Below, piece after piece: positions 26,501 through 37,200 of a stretch of 64,000 nucleotides of DNA. The stretch spans positions 18,804,501 to 18,868,500 of the forward strand of contig SMMW01000003.1 of NCBI GenBank assembly GCA_004794655.1. Reading direction: 5' to 3'. Origin of the DNA: Marisa cornuarietis. Lineage: Eukaryota; Mollusca; Gastropoda; Architaenioglossa; Ampullariidae. Below the pieces are notes generated by a model. The model searched no databases and was not told the origin of the DNA. It saw only the letters and a program-made list of their open reading frames with translations. Each line of letters opens with the position of its first letter. Within the stretch, counting starts at the first letter, position 1. Position numbers and translations under genes: made by a program.

Positions 26501-27260
26501 CCTTGCCCCGGAATGTTGTTTAGTTAAACTGAACCATCATCTTCATCCATAACATAGTATATGCTATTCAACTCATCACTCAAACTACTTCCAATCCTGG
26601 ATTTGTCAGGGAAATATCAGAGCTGGAGACCAAATGCTCAAATCAAACAAAAAGAAAAACAAAGACAGCTGACTTTGGGTGGGAGTGAAGAAATTATCCA
26701 ACAGTCCACACCTCCTAATGCAGCATAATCAGCTTTCTGTTGTTGACGCATCTCCACAGTCTGTCCTGGCCTAGTCTTCCGCCAGCTGCATTTAGTGCAC
26801 TTTAGGTTCTGTGTAGCATACACATTGAGTGTGTCTAGGCATTAAAGTGCATGTGTGAACACATAAAGGAGTTTCAGTTCAATTTTCACTCCAGTTTCAG
26901 GATTAACAATTGTTGGCAACAGAACACTTAACATCTGGGTGCTGTTTCACTTTCATTTAATAAACATATTGTTAATACTAATGGACCATAAAGGTACTGG
27001 TAATAGTTCAGATTCTTTCCACCTCCCACCATAATCCTAACAATCATATTTACAATTAACATGCTGCACCTTACAAATAACTTACTAAGATGTTTGAATT
27101 CCTCATACATCTGTTTTGCAAGTTGGACTTGAATTTTCTTGCTTCTGTATTCCTCTGTATTTTCTCACATAAATACCTATAAAACTTTTTCATTGCTTTC
27201 TGACGTGGTTTCAGTCGCACATTTACATGGTGCCCACACCTGCCGCAGCACATCAGATCC
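23578..27260 (-). CDS. C18orf21/UPF0711 family protein (RNase MRP subunit RMP24 homologue)
   Basis: Coding exons on the minus strand, in transcript order: 27260-27086, 26808-26712, 25399-25210, 23905-23578 (stop TAG 23580-23578). All joins keep phase and give 263 residues from these exons. Exons 2 and 3 together encode a zinc ribbon: CCGRC, then VRLKPR, then about 40 residues later CTKCSWRK. This CxxC / VRLKP / CxxC layout is diagnostic of the human C18orf21 family, recently described as an RNase MRP-specific protein. The middle has a strongly basic coiled stretch (KKKKKLKKKLRRMERRLEK). The C terminus (TPKSQPSKST ... LGQFLESLQ) matches the family's Ser/Thr-Pro-rich tail ending in an F-L-x-S-L motif. 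The donor after 25210 is GC rather than GT (AAGAG/GCAAGT), and only that junction keeps frame. A poly(A) signal lies at 23528-23523. The first coding exon is unresolved: ATG AAT GAA AG/GT at 27672-27662 fits the phase but would give only four residues before the ribbon. Introns hold a LINE 3' fragment. Confidence 0.8.
25600..25870 (+). mobile_element. LINE 3'-end fragment
   Basis: Reads LAQLLRSSSDTKLLRTPLAK and KGPSPTKPHQ, then a frame-broken FATFKSKL-type end, the C-terminal signature of CR1-like elements. Antisense in the intron between exons 3 and 4 of the C18orf21-like gene. Confidence 0.55.
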
Positions 27261-27473
27261 CTAAACAACAAAGGAAGTCGATGCAATTCCATCGTTTTTC
27301 AATGATCATACATTTCTTTGACATACAACTAATGAAAGAACACAGACAAACACAAAGCGATATACCAGCCACGATAAAATAAATATATACTATAATATAA
27401 TTTATAAGTAGGCTAATATTAAATCTTTCAATAATTAACACACTTTCAAATATTTGCAAGAAGACAGCGGTTA

Positions 27474-27524
27474 AAAGATAGTATTTAAAATACTAAAAGA
27501 TAGTATTTAAAATAACAAATATGA
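27474..27524 (+). repeat. AT-rich ~22-bp tandem duplication
   Basis: AAAAGATAGTATTTAAAATA occurs twice in tandem upstream of the C18orf21-like zinc-ribbon exon. Confidence 0.8.
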
Positions 27525-27661
27525 AGACCTGACATCCTAGCAAGAGTCGAAATACTTATAGTACACCCATTAGAAATGTAGGATTTTTCAAACAACTCGA
27601 TCAGTGCCACTATATAGTCGCGTAATAACCTACAAACGATTAAACGATTTCTGTAGTTTAC

Positions 27662-27672
27662 CTTTCATTCAT
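27662..27672 (-). other. Candidate first coding exon end of the C18orf21-like gene
   Basis: On the minus strand an ATG is followed by eight bases and a GTAAAC donor. The two leftover bases (AG) complete an Arg codon with the G that opens the exon at 27260, giving M-N-E-R then the zinc ribbon. Family members usually have some 40 N-terminal helical residues before the ribbon, so this start would be short. An upstream exon in the CpG-richer 27.7-28.1 kb region is the alternative. Confidence 0.3.
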
Positions 27673-28964
27673 TTTTGGACTGTGTAGCGTGTAGTTTCGA
27701 AAACCCTTTCACCTCGCTTTGATTTCACGTACTTTTAAGTGTATGAAGCTTAGTTCTTCGGATTTTCTGGAGTGCACAATAGAAAGAATCCTCTCAATGT
27801 GATTGATTTGCTCAACTATTTTTGTGCCCAAAAGTTCAACAGCAAACGAAGACCCCCCAAAAAAATAAATAAATAAAGCTCGTGCTTGTTTATCGGAATC
27901 ACTTCTGTTCAGAATTTCAGACCGCAAATGTAATTTTTGTTTACAACTGCGTTTAAACACCTTTTAGCATTGGTCTACGAAAGTTTCCCCAAAATACGTT
28001 CCTCGTGTTTACGCACTCTTTCGCGAATGAAACCAGAAAGATAGAACGGTAAAGACGTGAGAGTGATCTCAGCTGATCAACTCCTCAACGAGTACGTGTT
28101 CGATGGCAGGTAAAGAAGTGAGAACCATGTCATCAGTCTCCTGGAATCAAAGACACTGTGTGTCTATCAATAACGCTACATGTCCATAAACAATGTGTGT
28201 CTATAAGCTATATTAGGATTATAAGTAGTATAATAAGGACTGGCTATCATTTACTTAGGCCTCACGTCCCCTCTTAAAATCACTTGAATATTGTCTGGGT
28301 CTGCAAGCATATTACAATATATATTTTGTTGCCATCATAACTGTCAAATAGTTTGACATATTCTATACTTTTATCTAAAGAGTTCTTCAAGGTGTTCAAA
28401 TTTAGTGCGTATTTAAAATTAGTCGGCAGTGAATTTCCATTTACAGCAAGTCTGGGAAAAGTAACATTTAGGAGTGGAACAAAGGTTGATAAATACTTTT
28501 CCATTTCAATTTTGAGTGATGTTAGTTTGAGGTGAACATGATTGGAAGTCAGTCCAGTTCAGTGTGAGGGTCCTAAGATCATGAGTTCATATGTTATTAG
28601 ATTTACAGGGTCGGCATACACATTCACCTGCCTCCAAGCAGTTTTGCATTAGTCACCACAAGGATATGACTGGTTCGACTGCTCGTCCAAAAACCTACAT
28701 GAACATTCTGTAATATTTTTATTGCCTATTTCTGTTTTGAGTGACTTAGAAACTCATGATCTCTTGTAAAGATGTACGCTAATCACCATCTTAACTACAA
28801 TTCTTTCAAGGGTTCAGAACCCTGCCCTAATATTTTAATGCTACTTTTTGAATTACCTTAATTCTTATGAAATTTAATTTCTCCTTTCATTTACAGCATG
28901 GTCTATACACTTTACAAAACATAAAAAGAAGAACTTTCTCCTCTCATAAGCAGGTGCATATATG

Positions 28965-31147
28965 CAGGCCCGTTTTTAGACCCCGCGGGGCCTGAGGCAA
29001 AGGACGTGCGGGGCCCTCAACGCCACGATCGCAAATGTTTTAAAAACTCATAAGCCAGCAGTAACTGTTATTAACTTTAATATTTAAGTAGATCAAAAGG
29101 AGAGGGTTGTGCGACAATGACATAAACATAAATGTATAGCATATTTTGGCTGAATTGAAATGTAAACAAAGTTATGCAGTACCAATATTTTAAGTCATTT
29201 TACATTCTGACTATAGGGCTTTGCAAGGCTATATTTATAAGCTTTTCTCAGAAACTTCATTGTCAGTCAATTTGAGACATTTGCTAGTCACTCTCATTGA
29301 CACTGATGATCCCATTTTGTCAAATGGTATTTACTAATAAACATAAAATCTAGAAAATAAAAAAATTTTGTACATACCAAACAAAGAAAGTGCAACTATC
29401 TCGGGTTTTCGGGTATACAATACAGCGTGCGACAGGCAAGAGAGTGCGGTGTGAAAAGATGTTAAACTTAAACAATAAGCTATATTATAGCTATCTCTTA
29501 GGTCCAATTATCCTAGCTTTCGTTGGTCCAAGGACTCCGAACGAAAGGGAGGGGAAAATTAAGTGTCCAAACACAAAGTGGTCAAACACTCAGCAACTTG
29601 ACTGCTGACTCGTCTAAATGTCTCATGAAGATGTCGGTCTACACCTCCAAACCCCGACCATTTATTTCCCATGAAATCCCATCCAGTGGAGTCTTCCAGA
29701 AACTATCACCCCCTTCCCCTTCTCCTCTTCAAGTGAGCAGCAACAATTCATTCTGGACCATGGGTGGAAGTTGCTGTCATCACAGTCACCGCAGGCCTGT
29801 AAACCAAAACAGGGCCAACATAGTCTGCATGTGCCTGGATTGTGGGTGTCAAGAAAAGGAGCAGTTTAATAATAAAAAACTAGGCAAACCAAATTAATAT
29901 TTGTGTCATAACACATCTAGAAACTTTCCCCCCTCCTCACTTCTTCATCGTGAAACAAATATACATTACACGAAGCTCATGCTTGGGCGAAAATTGAAAG
30001 GTCGGAGACTGAAAGGAAAGATAATGAACTGCCGGCCGATGTGTGAACATCAACGGTTGTCGTCCGATTGTCACTCTTAAGGTGTCACTTTCTTTAGTTA
30101 CAGTTTTTCGGAGTACAGTGGCATTAACTTTCCTCCCTACCTCCTACCCCCAATCCACCCACTGCGCCGACACCTTTTCTAATTCAATCTTAAATTATCT
30201 TTCTCATGATAACCTCCTCTTTTTCATCCTCCTCCAGCTCCAATCTTCCCGTGACACCACCGTGATAACTTTATGAGTCTAACTATTTGCGGGACAGCAG
30301 TTTTAAAAATGTTTTTGCAATAATGTGTTTTATCTTGCTGGCTGCAATAGTATTATAGGCTAATATAATGTCAATGATCTAGACTAATGTAGTTATTTGT
30401 TTGGTGATGGAGAAATGGGAAAAGAAAGTGTCAGTGACGTTAGGTAACTACGAAATAAAGCACTCGACCTCTCGCTTATAGGCTGCAGAGCCAGGGACGG
30501 GCCCCCATCATCTCAATTAACAGAGTGGCCACAGTTCATGAAGCTTCATACCTACCTCTTCACTGTCAGTTCCGACTTGTTTATAGGTCCCCTCCCCCCA
30601 TGTGGCACATAAATCCAGCAATCTCAATGCACGAACATTCACAGGCAATAAATCCTCAGTGTCCAGAGGCCTTCTGACTCCAAGTGCGTCCAGCGAGAAT
30701 GTGTTACTGGTGACTATATTTCCGACACCAGACCCGCTACCCCGACGGCCTGCCGACCTTAGGCCTGGAAATTGTATACTTTACAGACTTGAAACTCAAC
30801 ATGTGTAATGCTTGGGTGTTCTTTCCTCAGACCTTTCCTCTAGAACCAAAGAAAAGGAAAAGAAGAAGAAAAAAAATCCACTGACCAAGGCTGGGACCCC
30901 TTCACAACCGCGAGCCCGGGTACACCAGACCCGCCTGTCCCCCCCCCCCTCCTCAATTGCGTTTGATGGATTAGGAACACCTAAGCAAACCCAACCAATG
31001 TTATTTTCCTTCCTAAAAAAATACAGGGAAAGGGCCAAGGGGAGATATGACTCTTTCAAAATTCTGCTTAAACGATAGAGCTTGCAATACTTAAAACGCG
31101 AGGCTCTAGGCAGATGCCTCATCCGCCTGCCCCTAAGAACGGCCCTG
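28965..31147. mobile_element. 2.18-kb hAT-type element, non-autonomous or decayed
   Basis: Inverted ends CAGGCCCGTTTTTAGA and CTAAGAACGGCCCTG, with an exact 8-bp duplication CATATATG at 28957-28964 and 31148-31155. Sub-terminal regions are GC-rich (CCCCGCGGGGCC on the left). Inside are only short frames (124 codons or fewer) without a hAT dimerisation or RNase-H-like motif that I can see, a poly-C tract near 30938-30950 and purine runs. It fills most of the gap between the C18orf21-like and PPR-like genes. Confidence 0.85.
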
Positions 31148-31289
31148 CATATATGCATTTGAACACGCTAACATATGTCTAATAATGTGAAGGCTACACA
31201 ATTTCAGTTTTCAGTGGGGTTACGAGTTCAAATCTACCATGTCTTATGAGGGTAAAAGAATTGTATGTGGGCTAAATTTCCTTAATTTT

Positions 31290-31495
31290 TCTGTGTGCCA
31301 TGGGGGTTGAGTGGTATAAAGTTTCACTTTCCTTCTGTAAAGTGCATCTCCCCCTACAAGCCATGGGCTATGATGCTGTCTAGAGTATATTCCTTCTGTA
31401 TCCCTAGTGTGTGCCTGCTGGAAATACCCTTTCTGGTACCTTTTGGCCCCATCCCCTTATTGGGGTCCAATGTTGGTGTGGAGCAGGAACAAAAT
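31290..31495 (+). repeat. Interspersed repeat family, copy 2 (partial)
   Basis: Shares TAGAGTATATTCCTTCTGTA, GTGTGCCTGCTGGAAATACC and CCCCTTATTGGGG with copies 1 and 3. Confidence 0.5.
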
Positions 31496-32149
31496 TAATC
31501 CCCAGTGTTTAAGCCATTGCAAGCAAAAATGCTTCAACACTGGAGAAGCACTATTGAGAGAGTGCACTGTAATTAGACAGTTAAGATGAAGACTGTAACA
31601 ATGTTGCTCAGTTTTTTGTGGCGGCCTGGCCCTGGTTTCTCTTTGTTGAAGAGATTGAGCTTGATCAGCCATGCACGGTTTTCTAGCCCTTTGCAATTGA
31701 CAAAGCATTCTAAAACATCTCTCCATGATTTTCATCCATAAAGCAGCTTTACGCTGGGCCAGAAACTGAACACAGAAGGCCTCTGAAGCCCTGTGCAGAT
31801 GAGACATTATAAAACTGTTCGCTGATAGACTTAGGCAATGTTACACAAGTCTCACAACTCCTCCACAGGTGTCTTTTGTTGCTCTGACATTTTTTTGAAA
31901 CATCTGACTTGAACATTCAAAGAAAACTGGCACCACAGAGGTTATTGTTATTAAGCAGATAACTATCAAAATGAACTGGAAATCTGTCTATATCAACCTC
32001 ATACCTTTCTAAAATATCTGAATTTATCCAGGTTGGGTATTTGCGAGTACAGATCTCTTTCATTTTTTTCTCTGCAGCATTGCTTTAACTGTCAGCATTA
32101 CGGCCATTGGGTTAGTATATGAAAGCCCCAAGACCTCTGCTGTTACTGT

Positions 32150-32880
32150 GTCAGGCCTGACCATGCTGCAGCTGATTGTTTCTCAATAGCTCACACTTAG
32201 TTTCTTCAAAAGACTGCCTGAAGCACCCATTCAATGCCTTTTACACTGATTCTCAGTGTCTCCTAGTGGATGGCTCTTCTCGAGCAGCTTCTATGCCAGG
32301 TTTTGCCTTCTACTTGGAAGCTGTAGCAAAATGGCTATCTGCTTCTGTTGCTGTTCAAACTGAGATGATACAGATCTCTTCTGAGGTCCCCATCCCTTTA
32401 TCCATTACTGTGTCACCTCCCTCTTCTAGTTGTGGTGGTCCCCACACTTCACAGTCTACAAAAGCCACATGGAAACTTGTGTGCCCTATCATTCAGGGCT
32501 GTCTCTGAGGGCTTTGTTCAGTGCTGCCTGTATTCTGAAATTGTTCCTACAGTTGTTGAATGATAAAACGGCTCACTCCTAACTGTTAGGATACTTCTGT
32601 GTTAAATATGCCATCTTAGAGCCATACCAGAGAACAGTCGCAGTCCACAATATTTTTTTAGGTCATGTTTGTTTTAGCCCCATTTTCACTTTATTTAAAT
32701 GCCCGATCCTGCAAAACATCTGATGAACAGTGCTCACACTGCCCACGCTTTGCACAGTGGAAAGTTTGGTTCACGAGTCCAGCTTCATTTTTCACTTTCA
32801 GTTCATGTGTTTTTAACTCAGTCAAGATGAATCACCCCTGTGAAAACAAACATCAACAATCAACAACCTGACAACCCGAA
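32150..32880 (+). mobile_element. Jockey-like LINE fragment with RNase H remnant
   Basis: FYTDSQCLLVDGSSRAASMP recalls the Y-T-D-G-S catalytic start of LINE RNase H domains and is followed by frame-broken sequence. The end at 32880-32960 has a CGCTATACAAAT-type tail in inverse orientation, probably from another insertion. Confidence 0.45.
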
Positions 32881-33419
32881 TCATAATCAAGTTAATTTGT
32901 ATAGCACTTTTTCCCATCATTAAAGGGAGGCTCAAAGCGCTTAATAAAAAGAAAAACACACAAACATAATAATAATGGATGCTGATCTAAAAAAAACAGT
33001 AAGTTTCAGTGTTCTTATCATTATGTACGCTCACTCCCTTCCCGCCAGCACCGGACTTTCCTTTGAAGTTGATCTATGCAAAGCAAGGATCAGTATATGC
33101 AATGTCTTGAATTTCAAGTGTACGCCAGTTAAAAGAAAGGTTCATCACATGAATGAGTTAAAGCATTGTGGAATACTGTAAAACAGATGCAGTAAGAACA
33201 AACAAGTATGGGTCATTCAAGTACAGCATACTTCACATTCTCCAGTTCATTCTATAATGCTTTATTTTACTATAAGCTTTATTACATATTCCAAAACTGC
33301 AACTGGCCCTTTGACTGAGTTGGATATGCTCAACATCAGTGCCAACCTGGTGAAAGCCAATGAACATTTTATATGACAACAATCACTCCTGTCCTTTTCA
33401 ATGGCAGTATAAAGACTGA

Positions 33420-33990
33420 CAATGCTATATACTCTTCTCTACAGTGTTCATCATCTTCCTGGAAAAAATCATGGCAGATGGACTAGCATGTGAGGTTTCA
33501 GTCAGCATTGGCAGCAGGACAATCACCAATTTGTAGTTTGCCAATGACAGGTGGGTTAGCTGACAAAGAATAAGAGCTTTCGGACATTGTTGAATAACTT
33601 GAGAAAGCATCAGTATGGAGATAAAAAGGCTAATGGCATCAGTTTGGACATCAAACGCAAAAGCTATAGACAGTCTGCAATTTCAAGTACTTGGGATCAA
33701 TTGTAACAGATTAAGACTCAAAACTGAGGTGTTTTTGAGAACAGTGCAGACAAATTAAAACACGTGAAATGACAATATCTCTCTCCACTCTAAAATCAGG
33801 GTGACATATACCATGGTCATCTCCATTATTCTATATGTGGAAGATTTGAACTCGCAACAATGATCCTGCAGAGAAAAGTACAGGGAGGTAGAAGTAAAGG
33901 CACATAAAAGAAGAAATGAGCTGAAAACATTCATTTAGCACATCCCAGAAAATGCCAGAGAACCTGTAAAGTTGATGAGTTGTTGGTAAT
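33420..33990 (+). mobile_element. Decayed RTE-like LINE fragment (RT C terminus)
   Basis: FLEKIMADGLACEVSVSIGS, a degenerate NL-stop-FAND (from NLRFADDI), IDSLQFQVLGI and TMVISIILYVED follow the order seen in the 42 kb copy, with several stops. It lies upstream of the PPR-like gene. Confidence 0.6.
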
Positions 33991-34149
33991 ATCAGGAACT
34001 CCTACAGGGCTAAAGGGACATGATGGATAGATAATGATTGATGGATGGTTGTTGATAATTGATAACAATAATTATGATGGTGATGTACATTATCAATTTG
34101 GTTTTTTATTTATTCATATGTACTTACTATGGATTTATTTCTATTTCAG

Positions 34150-34297
34150 TTTGAACTTGCTCAGTGATACAAGAGACAAACATTGGCTAATACCAAAAAA
34201 GAACAATTTAATACAGGCTGAAAAAAATAAATTATTTACAGGAGGAAAAGCAGGTGGCAACTCTTGGAGAAAAGCTGTTTCCTAGTCAAGGAAGTTA
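34150..34297 (+). other. Probable 5' UTR part of exon of the PPR-like gene
   Basis: A polypyrimidine tract and CAG at 34141-34149 make a good acceptor. The following 148 bases have an in-frame stop before the ATG at 34298, so they would be untranslated leader, implying at least one non-coding exon further upstream that I could not place. Confidence 0.35.
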
Positions 34298-37200
34298 ATG
34301 GTGTGTTTACACCATATTTTGTTTGAGATGCATCAAGACCATATAATAAACAGGATCTTTAAACTAACCTTATGGGTTTCACCTTGGAAAATATCCAGCA
34401 TCCGTCATGTCAGAAATAATTTTCTGCCACAAGAAAAAATATATTCTCTTTCAACAGTTTTGGAGTTTTCCAAATTCATGTGCCATACATCTTTGGATAC
34501 AGAAAACCATCAAACATTACCCAAACACCAGCAGAGTTGGAAACCTGTCATTTTGCAGACAGCTTGTCTAAATGTGGAAAGTACCAGACAGATATGTGAG
34601 AAGGAAAATAAGCTTTGGTCTGGCTCAACATCAAAAGGGAGTTGCTGGAGGGACAAAAGTGCTAATTTTAACAGACAACCTGTATGGATAAAGCGGCACT
34701 TTAAAACAGATGATGGACATTTGACCATTATAAATAGACAGTTTCATGTAATGTCGCAAAGATCCAGCCTAAACAATCTGTTAATTCAATACAGCAGAAG
34801 CTTTATTCCCCCAAAGCATATCTTATGGAGGAGCCCTTGTACAAACTACGGGACTGGCAATTTAGACACAGTGGAAAAACAGCTGTTGTATTTGATGGAT
34901 ATGTGGGAGATGGGAGATGCAGTATTGTTGTTAAGGCAATCAGTGATGAAGGGTGTGATTCCAAACTCAACAGTTGTTCTGAACTTGCAGCAGCAGTTGG
35001 CCAACTTAGGGGAAGTGGAGTGTTTGTTAGAGCTTCATGAGTTTCTTAAGGTTTGCTATATTTAATTTATTTTTAGATCAGTCCATTGAAGTTTATATCT
35101 AAACAGTATATCCTAGCATGGACATATATCTCTAGCCTGCTTGAAGATGAATTTTCCACATTAACTTCTAAAATGACGCCCCTGGTCAAATGCATTTCTG
35201 ATTTAATTGTCAACATGAAAAGGAAAAGCAGATGATTGGAGCTCCCAAACTGACAGAGATACAAAAGCCCAAGTTTTATTGTCTGTTGTGTTATTGGTTT
35301 TATTGGCAATAGGAAGTGGAGATTGATAACTTTTACCAAAAAGTAAGAAAAAGTGACCAAATAACGAACTCATTTTAAACATATTGTTGATATTAAGAAT
35401 TTTAGCATGATTCTGGATATTTTCTGTGAAACGGTTTGCTGAGACCTGACAGTCTACAACTCTGCAAAAGACTAAGCAGACAACCAGTAATCCAGATACA
35501 TACATATGTGATCCTACTTAACTAGGGCATTTGTTAAGTGAAACATCTATTTATTTGGGATAGATCTTGAAAACAAAACAAGAAACAGTGACATTAGAAC
35601 TTTTAAAGCTATTAATCCTCTTAGTCTGTAGAGCCAGTTTACTGGCTTACCCGGCAGAGCGCGATGAGCCACTATCGTGGCTGTGCTCCACAATCGTGAT
35701 TCTCTCTTTGCACGATGGGCCACGATTGTGGCCCTACTGGCAGAACACAATGAGCAATGATACACTTACTATCATGGCTCGTGCTCCACGATCATGGCTC
35801 TGCAGTTTCACTATCGTCTTCAAATTTTAAGCCCATGTTTTTGAACATAGAAATATTTTTATCCAGGACTAAGAGGGTTAATAAGTTATGAATAATTTAA
35901 CAAATAACAAGTGTTTGATAATGTGGCATTTTGGTTGCAGTGATCACTTAAGATTTTGTCTGGTTGCATTTAGTTAGAAAATATGTGAAGGAAAGCTGGA
36001 TAAAACCTCCAAAAATAGTGTTAAGGACTAATGTGTATTTGGTGAATTGTTAAGTCTAATGTACATATCTGTTTGGCGTCACAGCGAAGAAGAAATAACT
36101 CTGTGCCATAGAATCTTTAAAGGAAAAGAAATAATGCAATTACAAGTCATACCCCTTCCAAAGAAAAGAAACACCAAACAGTACAAAAACTATTGAGCCA
36201 CCCCAAAAAAGTGCAGAGTAATCCTAAATTACTTCAAGACCAATGCTGAGGAGTGATTCATTCCTTTAATATTCTTAGAGCATGAATGTTTTAGAAAAGT
36301 TCTCACATATATAAGTCATTTTAAATGAAGTTTATGTCCAAATAATACTCTCTTTTTGATATTTTAGGAACACAAACTGACTTCTGACACAAAGTTTTTC
36401 CAATGTCTACAAGAAGCCTACTACAACAGTGGTCGTATATCTGAAGGAGTTGAAGTAAGGCAGTTGAGCATAAAACAAAAACTTTTATATTTAGCAAACT
36501 CTTGAGAGCTCTCAAGAGTTTAGTGCAACAATGCACATTCTAGGCAACAAAGCTAAGTAAAGAATGTCAGTACAGTCCAGGGTGATCCAATAGCACAATG
36601 GTAAAGTTTTTGTCATCAGAGCAGGATTGTGGGGTGTTTAGATCTCTCCTCCACCACATGAAATTTCTCATTTTATGTGCCATCTGTTTCCAGGGTTGAA
36701 TTAGCTTACCACAATATAGTGTGCTGTTGATGGAATAAAACACTAGCAAAAAAAAAAACAACCAACCAAACATTTCAGTCCAGTCCTGTATCCAAACCAA
36801 CCAACCAGTCAATTTGTGTACTTTATTTTAAATCCTTATTTGCATCCAATTATTATGTGATTTCATATGTTTGAAAAATATAATTACATTCACCCTAGCC
36901 TTTGCTGAACAAGATTTGCATTTCAGCTTTGCCTCCAAGATGTGACTATTCAAGTCACTTGTAGTTCCCAATCTGCTCTACTGCAAAAAAAAAAAAAAAG
37001 CTGGATCCAGGATCCAATCTGCCTCAAAAAGTTTCATTCTGTGTCACATGATCTTGTGAGATCTGTCAAATGTTGTGAGCAACTAAAATTTCCAAATGAA
37101 TTTTCTGCCTGAAACACAAGACCAATAACTGTATGGAACTCAGTCACTTTCATGGCATAACCTTCAACCCCAACAGTAAAACAGTGCAAGCTTGCCTGTT

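Noticed and set aside
27709..27960. 83-codon minus-strand ORF as first exon of the C18orf21-like gene
   Set aside because: It ends in a stop without a phase-compatible donor, and its sequence does not resemble the family's N terminus.
29523..29897. 124-codon plus-strand ORF inside the hAT-type element
   Set aside because: Ser/Pro-rich, no transposase motif, no splice support; probably chance.
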